DNA of 64,000 nucleotides. It comes from Saccharina japonica (lineage: Eukaryota > Sar > Phaeophyceae > Laminariales > Laminariaceae). Made by a program: the position numbers and the translations under genes. The stretch covers positions 91,705 through 155,704 of the forward strand of contig MEHQ01003411.1 of the NCBI GenBank assembly GCA_008828725.1. The letters are read 5' to 3'. Below the pieces are notes generated by a model that saw nothing but the letters and a program-made list of their open reading frames with translations, searched no databases and was not told the DNA's origin. Shown piece after piece: positions 1 to 12,400 of this stretch (position 1 is the first letter of the stretch; each line of letters begins with the position of its first letter).

Positions 1-252
1 TTACTTAGAATTTGAGTGGTTTGTCCCCAAAACGGAACTGCAGTCCTAAAAAGGTTAAAACGAAAAAATGAAAACGTCTTGTTGATCCCGTGCAACGTTA
101 CTTGTAGCGTTTATAATTATAACCTACGTATTCATCTTTTTTTTTTCAAGATAAAATGATCGATGTGAAAAAATGCTCAAGACTTGGGACACACAAACGA
201 CTTAACTTACTTGATTAAAGTATAGATTTCTATCCAGAATACACTAAAAAAA

Positions 253-859
253 GGGCAGCGGCCAAAAAAACGTATACCTGGTCCGTTTGTGGCCAAAAAC
301 AGGTACGTACTTAAAATTAAGTAAAAAACGCACTCCACGTGCCCTGCCATTGGTCCAAAACTCGTTGTACCTGTTTTTGCCTCTTTAAAGCCCAGGTATA
401 CCTGATTTTGTCTACTCTGCTTGACTTTCACTTTTTTTTGCCGTTTTTAAGCCCTTCATAGTTCCACCCTCTGCCCCCTATAAAAATGCCGACGTACGCG
501 GAGACCCCCTCCTCCCTTCGCCCCTCGTACCACACGCCACTCGAGCGACACACGTATCTGCCTGCACACCTCCGCCGAAATAATACGACATAGACGGCTC
601 CCCTTCGGGATTATGGTTGACTTGGAATACCAGGGGTGTCGCAAGCTGAGAAGGGAGAATACAGCAGCAGGCGTTCGTCCCTCGTACTATTAATAGCAGC
701 TACTCGTACGTAGCCACCGGGCGAGCACGAAGAACATGAAAAACTCGACTTTGCGTTGCAAGGAACGCAGGTTCGTGGGGTGCGTTATTAACTTGATTTT
801 AGTATGTACCTGTTTTTGGCCCCGAACGGACCAGGTGTACCTGTTTTTGGCCGCTGCCC
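253..859. mobile_element. 607-bp non-autonomous TIR DNA transposon, 8-bp TSD
   Basis: The element starts GGGCAGCGGCC and ends GGCCGCTGCCC. The terminal inverted repeats run about 85-90 bp (253-340 and 772-859) and each carries iterated CCAAAAACAGGTAC motifs. TAAAAAAA flanks both sides (245-252 and 860-867) inside the satellite monomer, which is intact across this site in sister monomers. No transposase is encoded. An 8-bp TSD fits hAT-like, Merlin-like or MULE-like elements; the superfamily is not assigned. A related element lies at 40284-41016. Confidence 0.85.
602..678 (+). repeat. Dispersed ~80-bp motif (GGGGTGTCGCAAG block), copy 1
   Basis: This block inside the TIR element matches 35391-35466 and 35630-35705. 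All copies share a CGGGAT start, GGGGTGTCGCAAGYTGARAA in the middle and CAGGCGTTC at the end. Its presence in unrelated contexts suggests a captured or mobile piece; function unknown. Confidence 0.6.
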
Positions 860-2340
860 TAAAAAAAATGCCAGCATGAACAATTGCCACAAAAAACACT
901 GTCCTATCGGGCATAATTTGACTTGATTATAGTGTACAATTTTTGGTGCTCGAAAAAATTGGCAAGACTTCTACACTAAAATCCAGGTATTGACTTGATT
1001 AAAGTATGGATTTCGAAAAACTACAAAACAAAACTTTTGTCAGTATCAACAACTTCACGAAATTCAAGATTAAATGATCGATGTGAAAAAGTGCCCAAGA
1101 CTTGGGACACCAACAACGACTTAACTTACTTGATTAAAGTAAAAATTCCCAAAATTTCCATCCAGAATACAATTAAAAAAAAATGCCAGCATTAACGACT
1201 GCCACAAAAAACACTACACATTTTGACTTGATTATAGTGTACATTTTTTCGTGCTCGAAAAAATTGCCTAGACTTCTATACTAAAATGCAGGTATTGACT
1301 TGATTGACGTATGGATTTCAAGAAAGTACACAAAAAAAACTTAAGGTCAGTATCAACAACTTCACGAAATTCAAGATGAAATGATGGATGTGAAAAAATG
1401 CCTCAAGACTTTTGAACCAAAAAAGACTTAACTTACTTGATTAAAGTATAGATTTCCATCCAGAATACGAGTATAAAAAACTGACAGCATTAACAACTGC
1501 CACAAAAAACACTACATAATCTGACTTGATTATAGTGTACCTTCTTCAGTGCTCGAAAAAATTGTACACTTCTACACTAAAATACAGGTATTGACTTGAT
1601 CAAAGTATGGAATTCAAGAAATTACAAAAATAAACTTTTGTCAGTATCAACAACTTCACTAAGTTCAAGGTTAAATAAATGATCGATGTGAAAAAATGCC
1701 CCCAAGACTTGGGACACAAAAACGACTTAACTTACTTGATTAAAGTATATATTTCCATCCAGAATACAACTAAAAAACTTGCCAGCATTAAAAACTGCCA
1801 CATAAAACACTACACAATTTGACTTGATTATAGTGTACCTTTTTTCGTGCTCGAAAAAATTGGCAAGACTTATGAACTAAAATCCAGTTATTGACTTGAT
1901 TAAAGTATGGATTTCAAGAAATTACAAAAATAAACTTTTGTCAGTATCAACAACTTTACGAAATTCAAGGTTAAATAAATGATCGATGTGAAAAAATGCC
2001 CGAAGACTTGGGAACCAAAAACGACTTAACTTACTTGATTGAAGTATATATTTCCATCCAGAATACAAAGAAAAAAAATGCCAGCATTAACAACAGACAC
2101 AAAAAACACTGTCCTATCGGACATAGTTTGACTTGATTATATTGATAGTGTAATTTTTTTCGTGCTCGAAAAAAAATCAAGACTTCTACACTAAATTCCA
2201 GGTATTGACTTGATTAAAGTATGAATTTCAAGAAATTATAAAAAAAAAACTTTTGTCAGTATCAACAACTTCACGAAAATAACGATTGAATTCTCACTGA
2301 CTTTACTTGATCATAGTATACATTTGTTTTCGATATAAAA

Positions 2341-3217
2341 ATTATCAGCCAAGGGTCGTGCGCGAACAGCCAACACCCCCGCGCAATGAATGAACCTTCA
2401 CCTCCTCCCTCGATTATTTTCTGCCACAATCGTAGCTGTTAGGCACCTGTTTTGCTCCTGCCCAGTGACCGAGTGTCCCCTATCGATCGATAGCGAGGCC
2501 TTCTGCCTTTATTACTGGCCATCTTGAACAAAAAATAAACACAGTGCCCGCTTGAAACACGGTATGAAAACCACTTTTTTTCGAGGGTGCAAATTCGTTT
2601 TGGTACCCGCAAGCGTCTGCACTTCGTGCCTGGTTGATTGCTTGTCAATAGAAAGAACCAGGAGAGCGCCTCTGAGCAGTATGGAGTGGGAAGCTTAGGC
2701 GTGGCAGAGGTTGTGGCACTAACGACAGCGACACGAGTCACAGGGTGAGTGTTTCGGATCATTTATGCTCTGAAATAAAACACGTTTTATTTCGGTACAG
2801 CAGCAGCAGCACAGTAGCTGGAGCCACCACACGTAAGTTCAGAGTTGCGATGTACTTCGCTCAGCACAGTGGTGGTCCCCGAAGGGGTAAAGGGTGTATT
2901 GTTTTTACTTTCGCCCCTTCTTTCCCACCTTTGGCTATCTGATGTATCATTCTGCTCGAGGCAGGGCAAAAGTCCTTTAGCGTGCAAAATTGAAAATTTC
3001 CTTTTTTATCTCAACGGCCAGCGACGGCTCCAACTCTTTTTACTGGATAATAAAGCACAGACGCTCCGGTCCCTTGGAGTATATTTTCGAAAAAAAATGC
3101 TTCAGATACTATTAATACAGCAGTACAGGACCACCCCTGATAAGAAACAATTTAATAGGAACTCCAGGCTGAGATTTAGACGAAAACAAGAAATTACGAG
3201 ATTTTTTTTTTTTAGTA
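2341..3217. other. Intergenic, no gene recognised
   Basis: Several overlapping open frames of 65-136 codons occur on both strands. None has a recognisable domain or paired splice signals. A short CAG run lies near 2801-2812. Confidence 0.5.
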
Positions 3218-3464
3218 GGACTGGGCACTGGCTGACTCAGTCAATAGCAATGTAAACTGTCGTCAAAATCAATCAGTATATGCTGGATTGCAGCAGCATA
3301 TTGTCTCTCCTTTCTCCCCTTTCCTCCCGAAAAGCATTTGGTGCGTTTGGGTAATATAGTATGGCGTGTTTGTCGGATGTACATGAGAAAAAACCTACTG
3401 GCAAATATACTGACCGGGTCGATCAGTAGATTTGTACATAACATACTGTGCCAGTGCCCAGCCC
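3218..3464. mobile_element. 247-bp MITE with TA flanks
   Basis: The left end GGACTGGGCACTGGC and right end GCCAGTGCCCAGCCC are inverted copies (one mismatch). The dinucleotide TA abuts both ends (3216-3217 and 3465-3466). Size, non-coding content and TA flanks suit a Tc1/mariner-type MITE. A 2-bp TSD is weak evidence alone. Confidence 0.6.
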
Positions 3465-3499
3465 TAGAAAATAGTGTACAAATCACCCTCTTTCAAATA

Positions 3500-4010
3500 A
3501 GAAACCCAGCCTAGACGAGGGTTCCTATTTCTCATAGAGTGTCCTGTAATCCAAAACGTCTACTCGAAACCAGCAATCTCATGTGCTATATATATCCCTA
3601 CAACCCTATTCTCCTGCCGCTGCTGCTGTTGCTGCGGTGCTGCTTATACTGCTACTACTGCTGCTGCTGTGCTGCTGCTACTTCCTGTTTCTTATTAGGT
3701 GCCCTGTATAATGTTAAACGTCTTCGTACTCGACAGCGGTAATCATGTGCGATATCCCTACTCCCCGCTTCTCCTGCCGTCGACGTTGTCTACTGCTGCT
3801 GCTGCTGCTGCGGTGCTGCTAAAATGCTACTGCTGCTGCTGTGCTGCTGCTACCGCTGCGGCTGTTGCTGCTGTTGTCCCTGTTGTAACGACACGCTGCG
3901 TATGCCCTCCCAGTATATACTCCCGAAATGCTGCCCGTACTCTCAAGTCCTCCAGTTGCTCTCCCCGAAAGTGATTTTCTCCTACTCCCGCGGCTGGAAC
4001 CATCCGTGAA
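3500..4010. repeat. CTG-rich duplicated segment
   Basis: A ~150-bp unit is present twice (about 3575-3690 and 3745-3880). Each has an ATCATGTGC-like start, a CTCCTGCCG block and a CTG/GTG trinucleotide tail. Poly-Cys/Leu/Ala open frames here come from the CTG repeats. TTTCTTATTAGGTGCCCTGTA at 3688-3708 links this segment to the 50.6 and 55.6-56.2 kb repeats. Confidence 0.7.
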
Positions 4011-4039
4011 TAATTTCTGCTGTGAAATGGGGATTTAAA

Positions 4040-4705
4040 TTGTGGAAACGGTGCACAGATGGTCGAAGCGTCGTTCGTACTTCAAAGTATACTGCGCATA
4101 CTAAGAGTGTTTTGGTACCTATAGGTATCAACGAACGAAATGCTGCCAGTACTTGCCAGTATCCGCAACACAGAACCCTGAAATTTAAGTACATCAGTAT
4201 TCCACCTATACGAAACCCCGGGTGTACTGCGAGTATGACGGCAGTATCCGAGTACAACATCTCGAAATACTTTGAGAGTATACTCGTAGTATCCCGCAGT
4301 AAAGCCCACATGCTGCGAGTACCTGAAGTATTTTTTTCTCGGAAGCACGTTACTGTACTCCCACTAAGGGAGGACCTGTGCAATGTTAATGTTGCACAGA
4401 TTCTCCCAGTATGCTTCATATTCCGAGTATACTTGAAGTCTCAAGTACAATTCATGCTCCGAGTATTGGGAGTGTTGCTGTACTGGCGGTCTGATTAATG
4501 CGAGTACGGGGCGGACGAGCAGTAGTGAAGGCCCATACCCTGCTAGTACTGGCAGTATGAGCACTACAGAAGCCCCGAGTACAAGCAAAACACTCAGTAC
4601 AAACCTCTGAAGTACTGCATTATCGCAGTAAATACTCCCGAAATTCAGCCAGCGCTGGAAGTACTTCGGTTGCCCCCCGCTTCGTGGTGTACGTTCACAC
4701 ACCAC
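4040..4705. repeat. Palindrome-rich block of degenerate TACTCSSAGTA motifs
   Basis: Short near-palindromes such as CGAGTACT, CAGTAT and GAGTATAC recur every 15-30 bp. The same texture occurs at 26871-27605, and CACAGATGG at 4053 resembles the CACAGATGCTCC termini there. Reading frames on both strands (145-158 codons) follow from the absence of stops in the motif and show no domain. Confidence 0.55.
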
Positions 4706-5407
4706 ACCAACATGTATGTGATGTAGCGTTTTAGGGTGCCCGCCGACTAGCTGTTGGAAACGATGTATTCCTTATTTATAACATAATACAGCACGTACAC
4801 GTTCGTGCTGCTTAATTCACCGATGTTGTCGTTCCGTTCGCGCTCATGCTCTCTGCTTGAACCCTAACACTCGCGTGTAACGCTATACATTCCCTTCGGG
4901 CTGCTCGATTTGATACCGCATATATATAGTACAACCTTTTTCAGGTCGCCACGGGCAGCCGGCGGCGGGCGCACGGGTTGCTCGCCATGAACAAACGTGA
5001 TTTCGACACCCATTTCAACCCCCCCCCGCCTACTTGCTCCCGGCGCTTTTCATACACTGTTTCCGACATGTTTTGTCAACATGTATTTCACTGTTTTGGC
5101 GTGATATCGGCATTGGCACTTGAAAACAGGGCAGCTTTCTTTCAACCGGTACGCCCTTCTGCTCTTATTTTTGTTCTTGCGATAACACAACGCTGTTGCC
5201 TGTGTCCTTGTGTGCTGTTATATACCAAGAATCACGCCCGTTCTATTTTCCATCTTGTTTCAGATTAGAGTATTTGGGTCATACTTTCAGATATATACGT
5301 ACCAGGTATTGATTTTGGAATTGATTCGTATTTCTAGTGTGTAGGTTTACTACATTTTACATATGATTTGCGTCTTGTTTCGTTGAGAGCAGGATTTTGT
5401 TCTGCGC
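4706..5407. other. Intergenic, no gene recognised
   Basis: This stretch holds a TATA-like run (4920-4928), a GC-rich patch at 4950-4985 and no domain-bearing frame. Confidence 0.5.
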
Positions 5408-5683
5408 ATGTCGGGGCATTTCGTTAAAGCTTTGTTATGCTGTTTAGCCGTATGTATGCTGGCTATTGTTATATGTTTTATAATGGGACACCAGCGGTGC
5501 TTGCTGATTTATATACATACTTACGTGAGCGTCGCCCGTTTCTGTGCAAAGTATCAGGAGGTGCAACCGGCCATTCTGGGAGTGGCGCCGCTGGCCAGGC
5601 TTGGAACGGCGCGGCCACGCAGGTTGGGAATGGCGCCGCCGGCCAGGGGCTATGCAGTCGTGGCTGAAACAAAGCAGCAGTAA
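5408..5683 (+). CDS. Hypothetical 91-aa ORF with N-terminal hydrophobic segment
   Basis: An ATG opens a frame whose residues 5-27 are strongly hydrophobic (several Leu, Cys, Ile, Val), like a signal peptide or single membrane anchor. The C-terminal third comes from a GC-rich minisatellite (about 5575-5650, GGCGCCGCYGGCCAGG-like units), giving repeated Pro-Ala-Arg in this frame and Gly-Ala-Ala-Gly in the overlapping frame. Both frames are open, so coding status is doubtful. No family recognised and no neighbouring exons found. Confidence 0.2.
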   Translation: MSGHFVKALLCCLAVCMLAIVICFIMGHQRCLLIYIHTYVSVARFCAKYQEVQPAILGVAPLARLGTARPRRLGMAPPARGYAVVAETKQQ

Positions 5684-7390
5684 CCCCCCACGTCCTCATA
5701 CATGCCGCGGCGCTTTATCTAGACAACACATCGCGTAGTCGGTCGGTATTGCTCGTCATACATTTATGGGTGCCGCTGTATGCTCTAGATTTTAAACTTG
5801 TTGGTATCACGCAGAGTTTGGCGTTTTCATCGGGGTCGTGGGACTCGTGGGTGCATGTGTTTTTCATGTAAAATACGATGGTGATCTCGGGTGCTGTGTG
5901 CTGGCAGTATACGGGCACTTAGTAAAACTGACCAAGTAGCATACAGCAAGCGCTCGCAATCACAAATATTTTCACACTGTTATAGGGGCAGGAAGGGGTT
6001 CGATGATGCGATGCACGGTGCCGCGGCATTCTTAATAAAATGACCACGCAGAATTTCGCATTTTTTGTTGGACGGATGGATGTGGTGTCGTTGAGTTTGT
6101 TGTTTTTAGGGGACGGAAAGATGGGACCGTGTCGTGGACGCGTGTATGTTCGTAGCTTCAGCTACGTCCAGGTATATCATAGAATGCCATGTTAGTATTT
6201 TAACGCGGAGTTTCGCGATTCTTCTATTATTAGGCGTTGGATGCCAAGTTTTATAGCATATCTGAGAAGGATGTCAGGTGTGTCCAGGGGACTGATCCAT
6301 GTCGTGTGGGATAGTTTTCATGCAAGCGATCGTGTGTGTTGGTAACCTCTAAAACCAGTGTTGTTATGCCTCCCACTTTGCCGCCACAACTTTCAGTAGT
6401 TACACTTCGATGTAGTTTCCTTGAGAGCCGTGTAGGGTATAGCAGGTATGGTATCACGCTGGGTTTGGCGTTTGTCCGACAACTGTTGTGGCTTTGTTGT
6501 TATCTTTCGAATTGCGTTGTATTTTTTGTATCATTTTCTGTGGCTTGGGAGGGAGAGCTGCTGGCTGACATGTCTACCGCATTATACACATCTCTGTTAT
6601 GCCCACATGTCTCTGCTCATAAACGCATCTCCCTCCCTACACTGTCTGGGTTCTACTGTACGCATTCCCGGACTTCCGAGATACCGAATGGTCCCAACAC
6701 CATTCTACTCCTCAACACCCGAGGGTAATCCGGGACTTCTATAGTTTAACCCATACAGTGTATTGACTTCGCTTTATGGTCAGACCCTTGCTAGTCATTA
6801 CGTGGGTTACGAGACTCATGTCCCGCATCGTACCCATCAATATGCGTGTAAACCTTATACGCATCAGACTTCCACCTTCCTTCTCGTTGCAGGACTCGTT
6901 CCGACGCATCGTATCCAGATGCGAGCGTCGAGGCGCTCCCTATCCTCAGCGGGTGGAGGCCTGTTTCGGGATATGCGCCTATTTTTCGACCACACCTCTA
7001 AGCGATCCCACGGCTTGTCCGTATTCCCACGCTATTAATTACTTGCCCCCCCTTGAACAGTACGAGGAAAGTGGAGCGTGTTCAGGTAGCGCCAAAAGGT
7101 ATGGCAGTAGGGCCACCATAAGAGCAACGGCTTTACCACCCTCACCCAGCTCAGAACGCGGGCCACAAACCTCGCCACGCACATGTCATTGCCAACTTGA
7201 GTTTCCAACAGAGTCGGCATCATCTCCAAACACGGTCGGCATCACTCCACTGGACAAACCTCAACATACTGTAAACGCAGTATCACCTCATGTGAACCAT
7301 GCCCGACCCGTTAGATCCTCTGATCAGACACTCACTTACTTTTCTCCAAATGTGCATTTATAAATGCCCACGTTAACTTCAAGCCTGGTG
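5684..7390. other. Intergenic, no gene recognised
   Basis: A 195-codon open frame on the + strand (about 6776-7363) is the longest here. It has Arg/Pro/Ser-biased composition, no domain and no paired splice sites, so I do not call it a gene. Confidence 0.45.
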
Positions 7391-10300
7391 CGAGTCGGAC
7401 GGGTATTGTAAAATTTGATGTTTACCACATCGCCACCACGAGGGGTAACAGCGAGACTACCAACGTGCCCTGTACCCAGCGGCATCGTATCGCTGTAGTT
7501 TTTATATTCGCTCTGTCCCAACTTGTGAACGAACATTGCACATATTACTCCCCCCGTTACACCCCACATTGGTGCAATATCTGCCCTGCGGCCGACTATC
7601 TACAAGTATCCGCGCCTGAGGCCTCTCGAACGCGTGGCTATGAAGGCTCCAACCTGCAGGTGATACATTGTTTATGCCTTTAGTATACTGAGTATACGTA
7701 CTCGTGAATATTTTAGTTGCACCAATACTCGTAAGTATTCGTGTTGCTTCCACGCCCAAGGCTTGTTGGACGTTTTCAGTGAAGGGCTGAACATACTATG
7801 CACCTCATCGCTTAACATTAAGAATAACCATGTGCACTGTTCTCAGCGGCACCATACCGCTTAAAGCATCGCCTGCTCACAGTTTACCAAGCAGCGGTGC
7901 GATTTCCACCGCTTTGGCAAGATATCTATTTACATCAGCGTTCGAGACTTCGGATGTTTGACTGCGAACATTCCTTCTTAGCGATTGGCGAGATACTCAT
8001 GCATCACGCCATATCATATACTCGCCACTACGCATATTAAGCCCACACCCAAGGCCTGTTGGACGTTTTTAGTGACCGTATAAAACATTACACGCCCCAT
8101 CGCGACCGCGAGGAGTAAAAGCGAGAATACCTACTGCGCTGATCTCAGCGACATCGTACCGATGCAAGTATCGTTGCCCTGTTGCAATATGTGAGAAATA
8201 ATTGCAAACGCTACTCAGAAGTTTTTAGTGACAGTCTGAAAAGAATTCTGCGCTTCGTCGCTACCACGAGAGGGTTATCAGCCAGAATACCGAGTGCACT
8301 GTTCCCAGCGGTATCATACCGTTGTAAGCACCGCCGCCCTGCCGCGAAACGTGATCGAACATTGCAAATATTGGTACTCAGACGCTTTAGTGAAAGCCTG
8401 AAATATTCTGCGCCCAATCGAGACCGCGAGGGGTAACAGTGGAAATTCCCAATACCCTACTCCCCGCGCCATCATATCGTTGTAATATCGTCGCTATGCC
8501 GCAACATGTGAGCAAAAATTGCAAAAATATTGATCCTCAGACGTTTATTTTTTCAGTCTGAAGTATATTGCGCCCCATCGCGACCGCGAGGGGCAACATC
8601 CATAATACGTAATGCACTGTTCCCAGCGGCACCACACCGTTTTAAGTATCGCCGCCCTGCCGCGAAATTTGATCGAAAATGACTTATTTGTACTCAGACA
8701 TTTGTAGTGAAAGTCTGAAATATTCTGCGCCCCATCGCGCCACCGCGAGGGGTAACCGCGGGAATACCTAGTGCACTGTTCCCAGCGGCATCGCACCGTT
8801 GTAAGTATCGTCGCCCTGCCGCGACATGTGAGCGAAACGATGAAGACATTGCTGCTCTCAAGTGACCAAGCAGTGGTGTGTTTTTGCAACTGCAGTCACT
8901 ATCTACCACTATCAGACTATCTACCACTATCAGCGCCCAAGGCCTCTCGGACTATTGGCTACGAAGGTCCCGTCTCAGCGATTGGCAAAACGCTCATTCA
9001 TTACGCAATAAATATGTGCTCGTAATTATTGTTCTTTCGCCACGCGGTTCACTATTTACAAGTACAGCGCCCGAGGCCTCCGACACGTTTTGCTTATGAG
9101 AATTTCCTCTCACCCGATTACCTGTGCGTGGTGAGACACTTAAGTCGGATTGCCAATACAAGTTACATTTACACGAAATATTAAGGTTGTACTCACACAC
9201 GAGGCCGCTTGGACGTTATATTTAACACCGTGAAAATCCGGGCCCTAGCGGTCGACCATCTGCAATAATCCGCGCTCACGACCTCCCGGGCGTTCTTGGC
9301 TGTAAACATATCTCCCACCCACCTTATGCTTGTGGGAAGACACTCATTCAAGTATGCCATACGAATGTTCGTAGATGTTGACGTCGTATCGCGAACCCGC
9401 TACGGGTACCCGCAAGAATATCAATTGCACTACTAACACCAGCGAAAAACGCAACTGATGCTGATGTTCCCACATTCACTCAGCCGCGTCTAATTTCTTT
9501 TACCCTTGCGAACGATTGTCTATAAATATCTGCGCCCAATGCTTCTCGACTGAATGTATTCTGCGCCCCATCGCTACCGCGAGGGGTAACAGCGAGTATA
9601 CTCAGGTGCACTTTTTCCAGCGGCATCAACTGTTATTGTTACAACGTCAATGTTACCACCACGCCCTGATGGACGTTTTTAGTACATATAAATCTGAAAT
9701 TATTCTGCGCTCCATCGCTACCGCGAGGGGTAACAGCGGGAATACTCAGGTTCAGCGGCATTATACTACTGTAAGAATAGTCGCCTTTGCCAGCGGCATC
9801 CTACCGCTGTAAGTATCGTTCCTTGCCGCAACTGTGAGCGAAGTTGCAAAGATTGCTGCTCACGGTTCACCCAGCAGTGGTTAGATTCTCCCACTGCGGT
9901 CGTCTCTCTACAAGTATCCACGTCCGAAGCATTTCGAACGTCTGGCTGTGAAGATTCCCTCTCAACGCATGGTGAGACACTCATTCACTACGTCATAACC
10001 ATATACTCGCATATATTAATGTTACATCCACGCCCTGCTGTGTATTGTTAGTACATTAAATCTGGAATATCCTGCGCCCAATCGCTACCGCGAGGGGTAA
10101 CAGCGAAATACTCAGGTGCACTTTTGCAAGAGGCATCGTACCGCTGTAAGTATCGGTCCTTGCCACAACATGTGAGCGAAATTGCAAATATTGTTTCTCA
10201 CGGTTCACCCTGCAGTGGTTCGATTTCTTCCACTGCGGTCGCCTCTCTACAAGTATCCACGTCCGGGATATCTCGAACGTTTGGCTGTGAAGACCCCTAT

Positions 10301-10465
10301 CAACCCGTGGTGATACACTCATTCACAACGCCATACCCATATACTCGTAAATATTAATGTGACATCCATGCCCTGCTAGACGTTTTTAGTACTTATAAAT
10401 CTGAAACATTCTGCGCCCCATCGCTACGACGAGGGGTAACAGCGAGAATATTCAGGTGCACTAAT
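7391..10465. repeat. Large degenerate satellite, ~160-370-bp composite units
   Basis: Recurrent modules include CTGCGCCCCATCGCKACCGC followed by GAGGGGTAACAGCG, and CAGCGGCATCGTACCGYTG (itself a hairpin), GCCCTGCCGCRACATGTGAG and TCTCGAACGTTTGGCTGTGA. The first module starts near 8095, 8260, 8420, 8570, 8730, 9560, 9700, 10070 and 10410, so spacing is 150-165 bp early and 340-370 bp late, where a second module set is interposed. No coding signal. Confidence 0.85.
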
Positions 10466-11110
10466 TAGCTATGGCATAGTGTATACTCGTATCCGCGCTC
10501 AAAACCTCTCGAGCGCTCGAGCGCTCGGCTGTGAAGATTATATCTCACCCACTAATGCACCTAGGGAATCACTCATTCAATATGCCATAGTGCATACTCG
10601 TATCCGCGCTCGAGACTTCTCGAGCGCTTGGCTGCGAAGATTCTCTCTAACCCAATGATTCACCTGGGGAGTCACTCATTCGCTATGCCATACGTTGTGA
10701 ATACTCGTATCCGCGCTCGAGACTTCTCGAGCGCTTGGCTGTGAAGAATATCTCTCACCCAATAATGCACCTGGGGAGTCACTCATTCATTATGCCATAG
10801 AGTATAATCGTATCCGCACTCAAGACCTCTCGAGCGCTTGGCTGTGAAGATTATTTCGCACCCTACAATGCACCTGGGGAGTCACTCATTCGCTAGGCCA
10901 TAGTGTATACTTGTATCCGCGCTCAAGACTTCTCGAGTGCTTGGCTGTGAAGAATACTTCTCACCCAATAATGCACCTCGGGAGTCACTCATTTATTATG
11001 CCATCGTGTATTCTACTGTAGTATCCGCGCTCAAGGCCTCTCGAGCCCTTGGCTGTGCATAATATGTCTCACCCAACAATGTGCACCTGGAGAGTCATCC
11101 ATTCATAATG
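10466..11110. repeat. ~107-bp tandem satellite, about six copies
   Basis: The unit carries ATGCCATAGTGTATACTCGT, ATCCGCGCTCRAGACYTCTC, GAGCGCTTGGCTGTGAAGA and ATGCACCTGGGGAGTCACTC in fixed order. Copies are 85-95% alike by eye. The module also occurs singly in the preceding composite array and, degenerate, at about 11490-11690, suggesting it was amplified out of that array. Confidence 0.9.
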
Positions 11111-12400
11111 CCCTACTACGAGTATGCACTCGCCCATGCACACGTCAACCTGAATTTACTCTGCGCCCCAACGCGAAAGAGCGAGAGGTGCCAGCAAGAG
11201 TCTTCAGTTGGTCTGCACCAGTAATATCATCCCTGGTACATTTTTTTTTTTAAATCTAAATAAATCCGCCGCCCTGCCGCGACATGTGAGCCAAATATCC
11301 GCGATTAAGCATTATCAGTTGCTCTGCACCACGTGCAATTTTTCCCGTCGCCCTGCCGCGACGTGTGAACCAAACTGCAATACAACGTAAGTCTTCTTTT
11401 TTTCAAAATTATAGTTAAAAAAAAAGTCATGCACGCTCACCCATCAAATTGCAAATCTCTGCACTATTTGCATTCGACAATTTACAAGTATCCGCGCTCG
11501 AGACTTTTAGAGCGTTTGGCTCTGAAGATTATCTATCACTCCACAATGCGCATGAGGGGTCACTCGTTCAATAAGCCATACTGTATGCTCGTATCCGCGC
11601 TTAAGACCTCTCGAGCTTTTGGATGTTGTGAAGAATACCTCTCACTCAACAATGCCCGTTGTAGGTCATCCACTCATTATGTCGTACTGGTAATATATAT
11701 AATCGTAGGTACGTGCACACGTCAATCTGATAAATACCAGTAGTAGGAGAATGCTGTTGAAACACCAGCCGCATCGTGCTGCTATATATAATATATATAT
11801 ATATATATTCTTTTTCTCGCCCAGCCGCGTGTAATAAAAAAAGGCAATAGTGTCGCCCACGATTCAACCAACAGCAATGAAATGCCTTTCCCCGTCCGTG
11901 TGGTCACTTACTAATTACCAAGTATCTTTTTAATCCGAAGATTTTTCTCCCACCTGATAGACTGCTCCAGGTGATACAAATAGCACAATTCAGTGTGCCG
12001 TACACCTGGTATGATACACTAATAATCGTAATGTCATGGTATATCCACGTCCAGGCTACTAAGAATAGGAGGATGGCTGTTGAAACCAGCCGCATCGTGC
12101 TGCTGTAATTTATTTTGTCGCCCAGCCGCATGCAATCAAAGGGCGTTAATGTCGCCCACGATTTAACCAACAGCAATACAATGCCTTTTCCTGTCCTGGC
12201 CTCGTGGTCAACTACTAGTTACCAAGTATCTTTTGAGTTCGAAGACTTTTCTCCCACCTGATAGACTGTGCTTCAGTCCAGGTGATATACATACCATAAT
12301 CCAGTGTGCCGTATAATACATCTGGTACACGTATATTCGTGTTATCTACACGTACATTCGTAATATCTACACGTACATTCGTAATATCAGCGTATATCCA
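11111..12400. repeat. Degenerate satellite, ~290-bp units
   Basis: From about 11690 a unit containing CAGCCGCATCGTGCTGCT, CGCCCAGCCGC, TTTAACCAACAGCAAT and TCTCCCACCTGATAGACTG repeats near 11700, 12000 and 12290. A (TA)n run lies at about 11784-11809. Between 11111 and 11690 are degraded copies of the flanking satellites and A/T homopolymers. Confidence 0.7.

Larger units (their letters stand above)
1..2340. repeat. ~300-bp tandem satellite array, interrupted once
   Basis: The anchor TATTGACTTGATTAAAG recurs at about 988, 1293, 1589, 1889 and 2213, giving periods of 305, 296, 300 and 324 bp. Each monomer holds three related sub-units marked by ACTTGATTAWAGTRTA, so it is a higher-order repeat. 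Positions 140-252 are part of a further monomer that resumes at 860 after an inserted element. The DNA is AT-rich with no credible reading frame. Confidence 0.9.

Noticed and set aside
3539..4009. Poly-Cys/Leu/Ala small proteins
   Set aside because: By-products of CTG-rich duplications.
6776..7363. 195-codon plus-strand open frame
   Set aside because: No domain, biased composition, runs into satellite sequence; no splice or homology support.
7391..11110. CRISPR-like array of repeats and spacers
   Set aside because: Units are long, degenerate satellites with diverged 'repeats' and related 'spacers'; no cas genes and a eukaryotic context.
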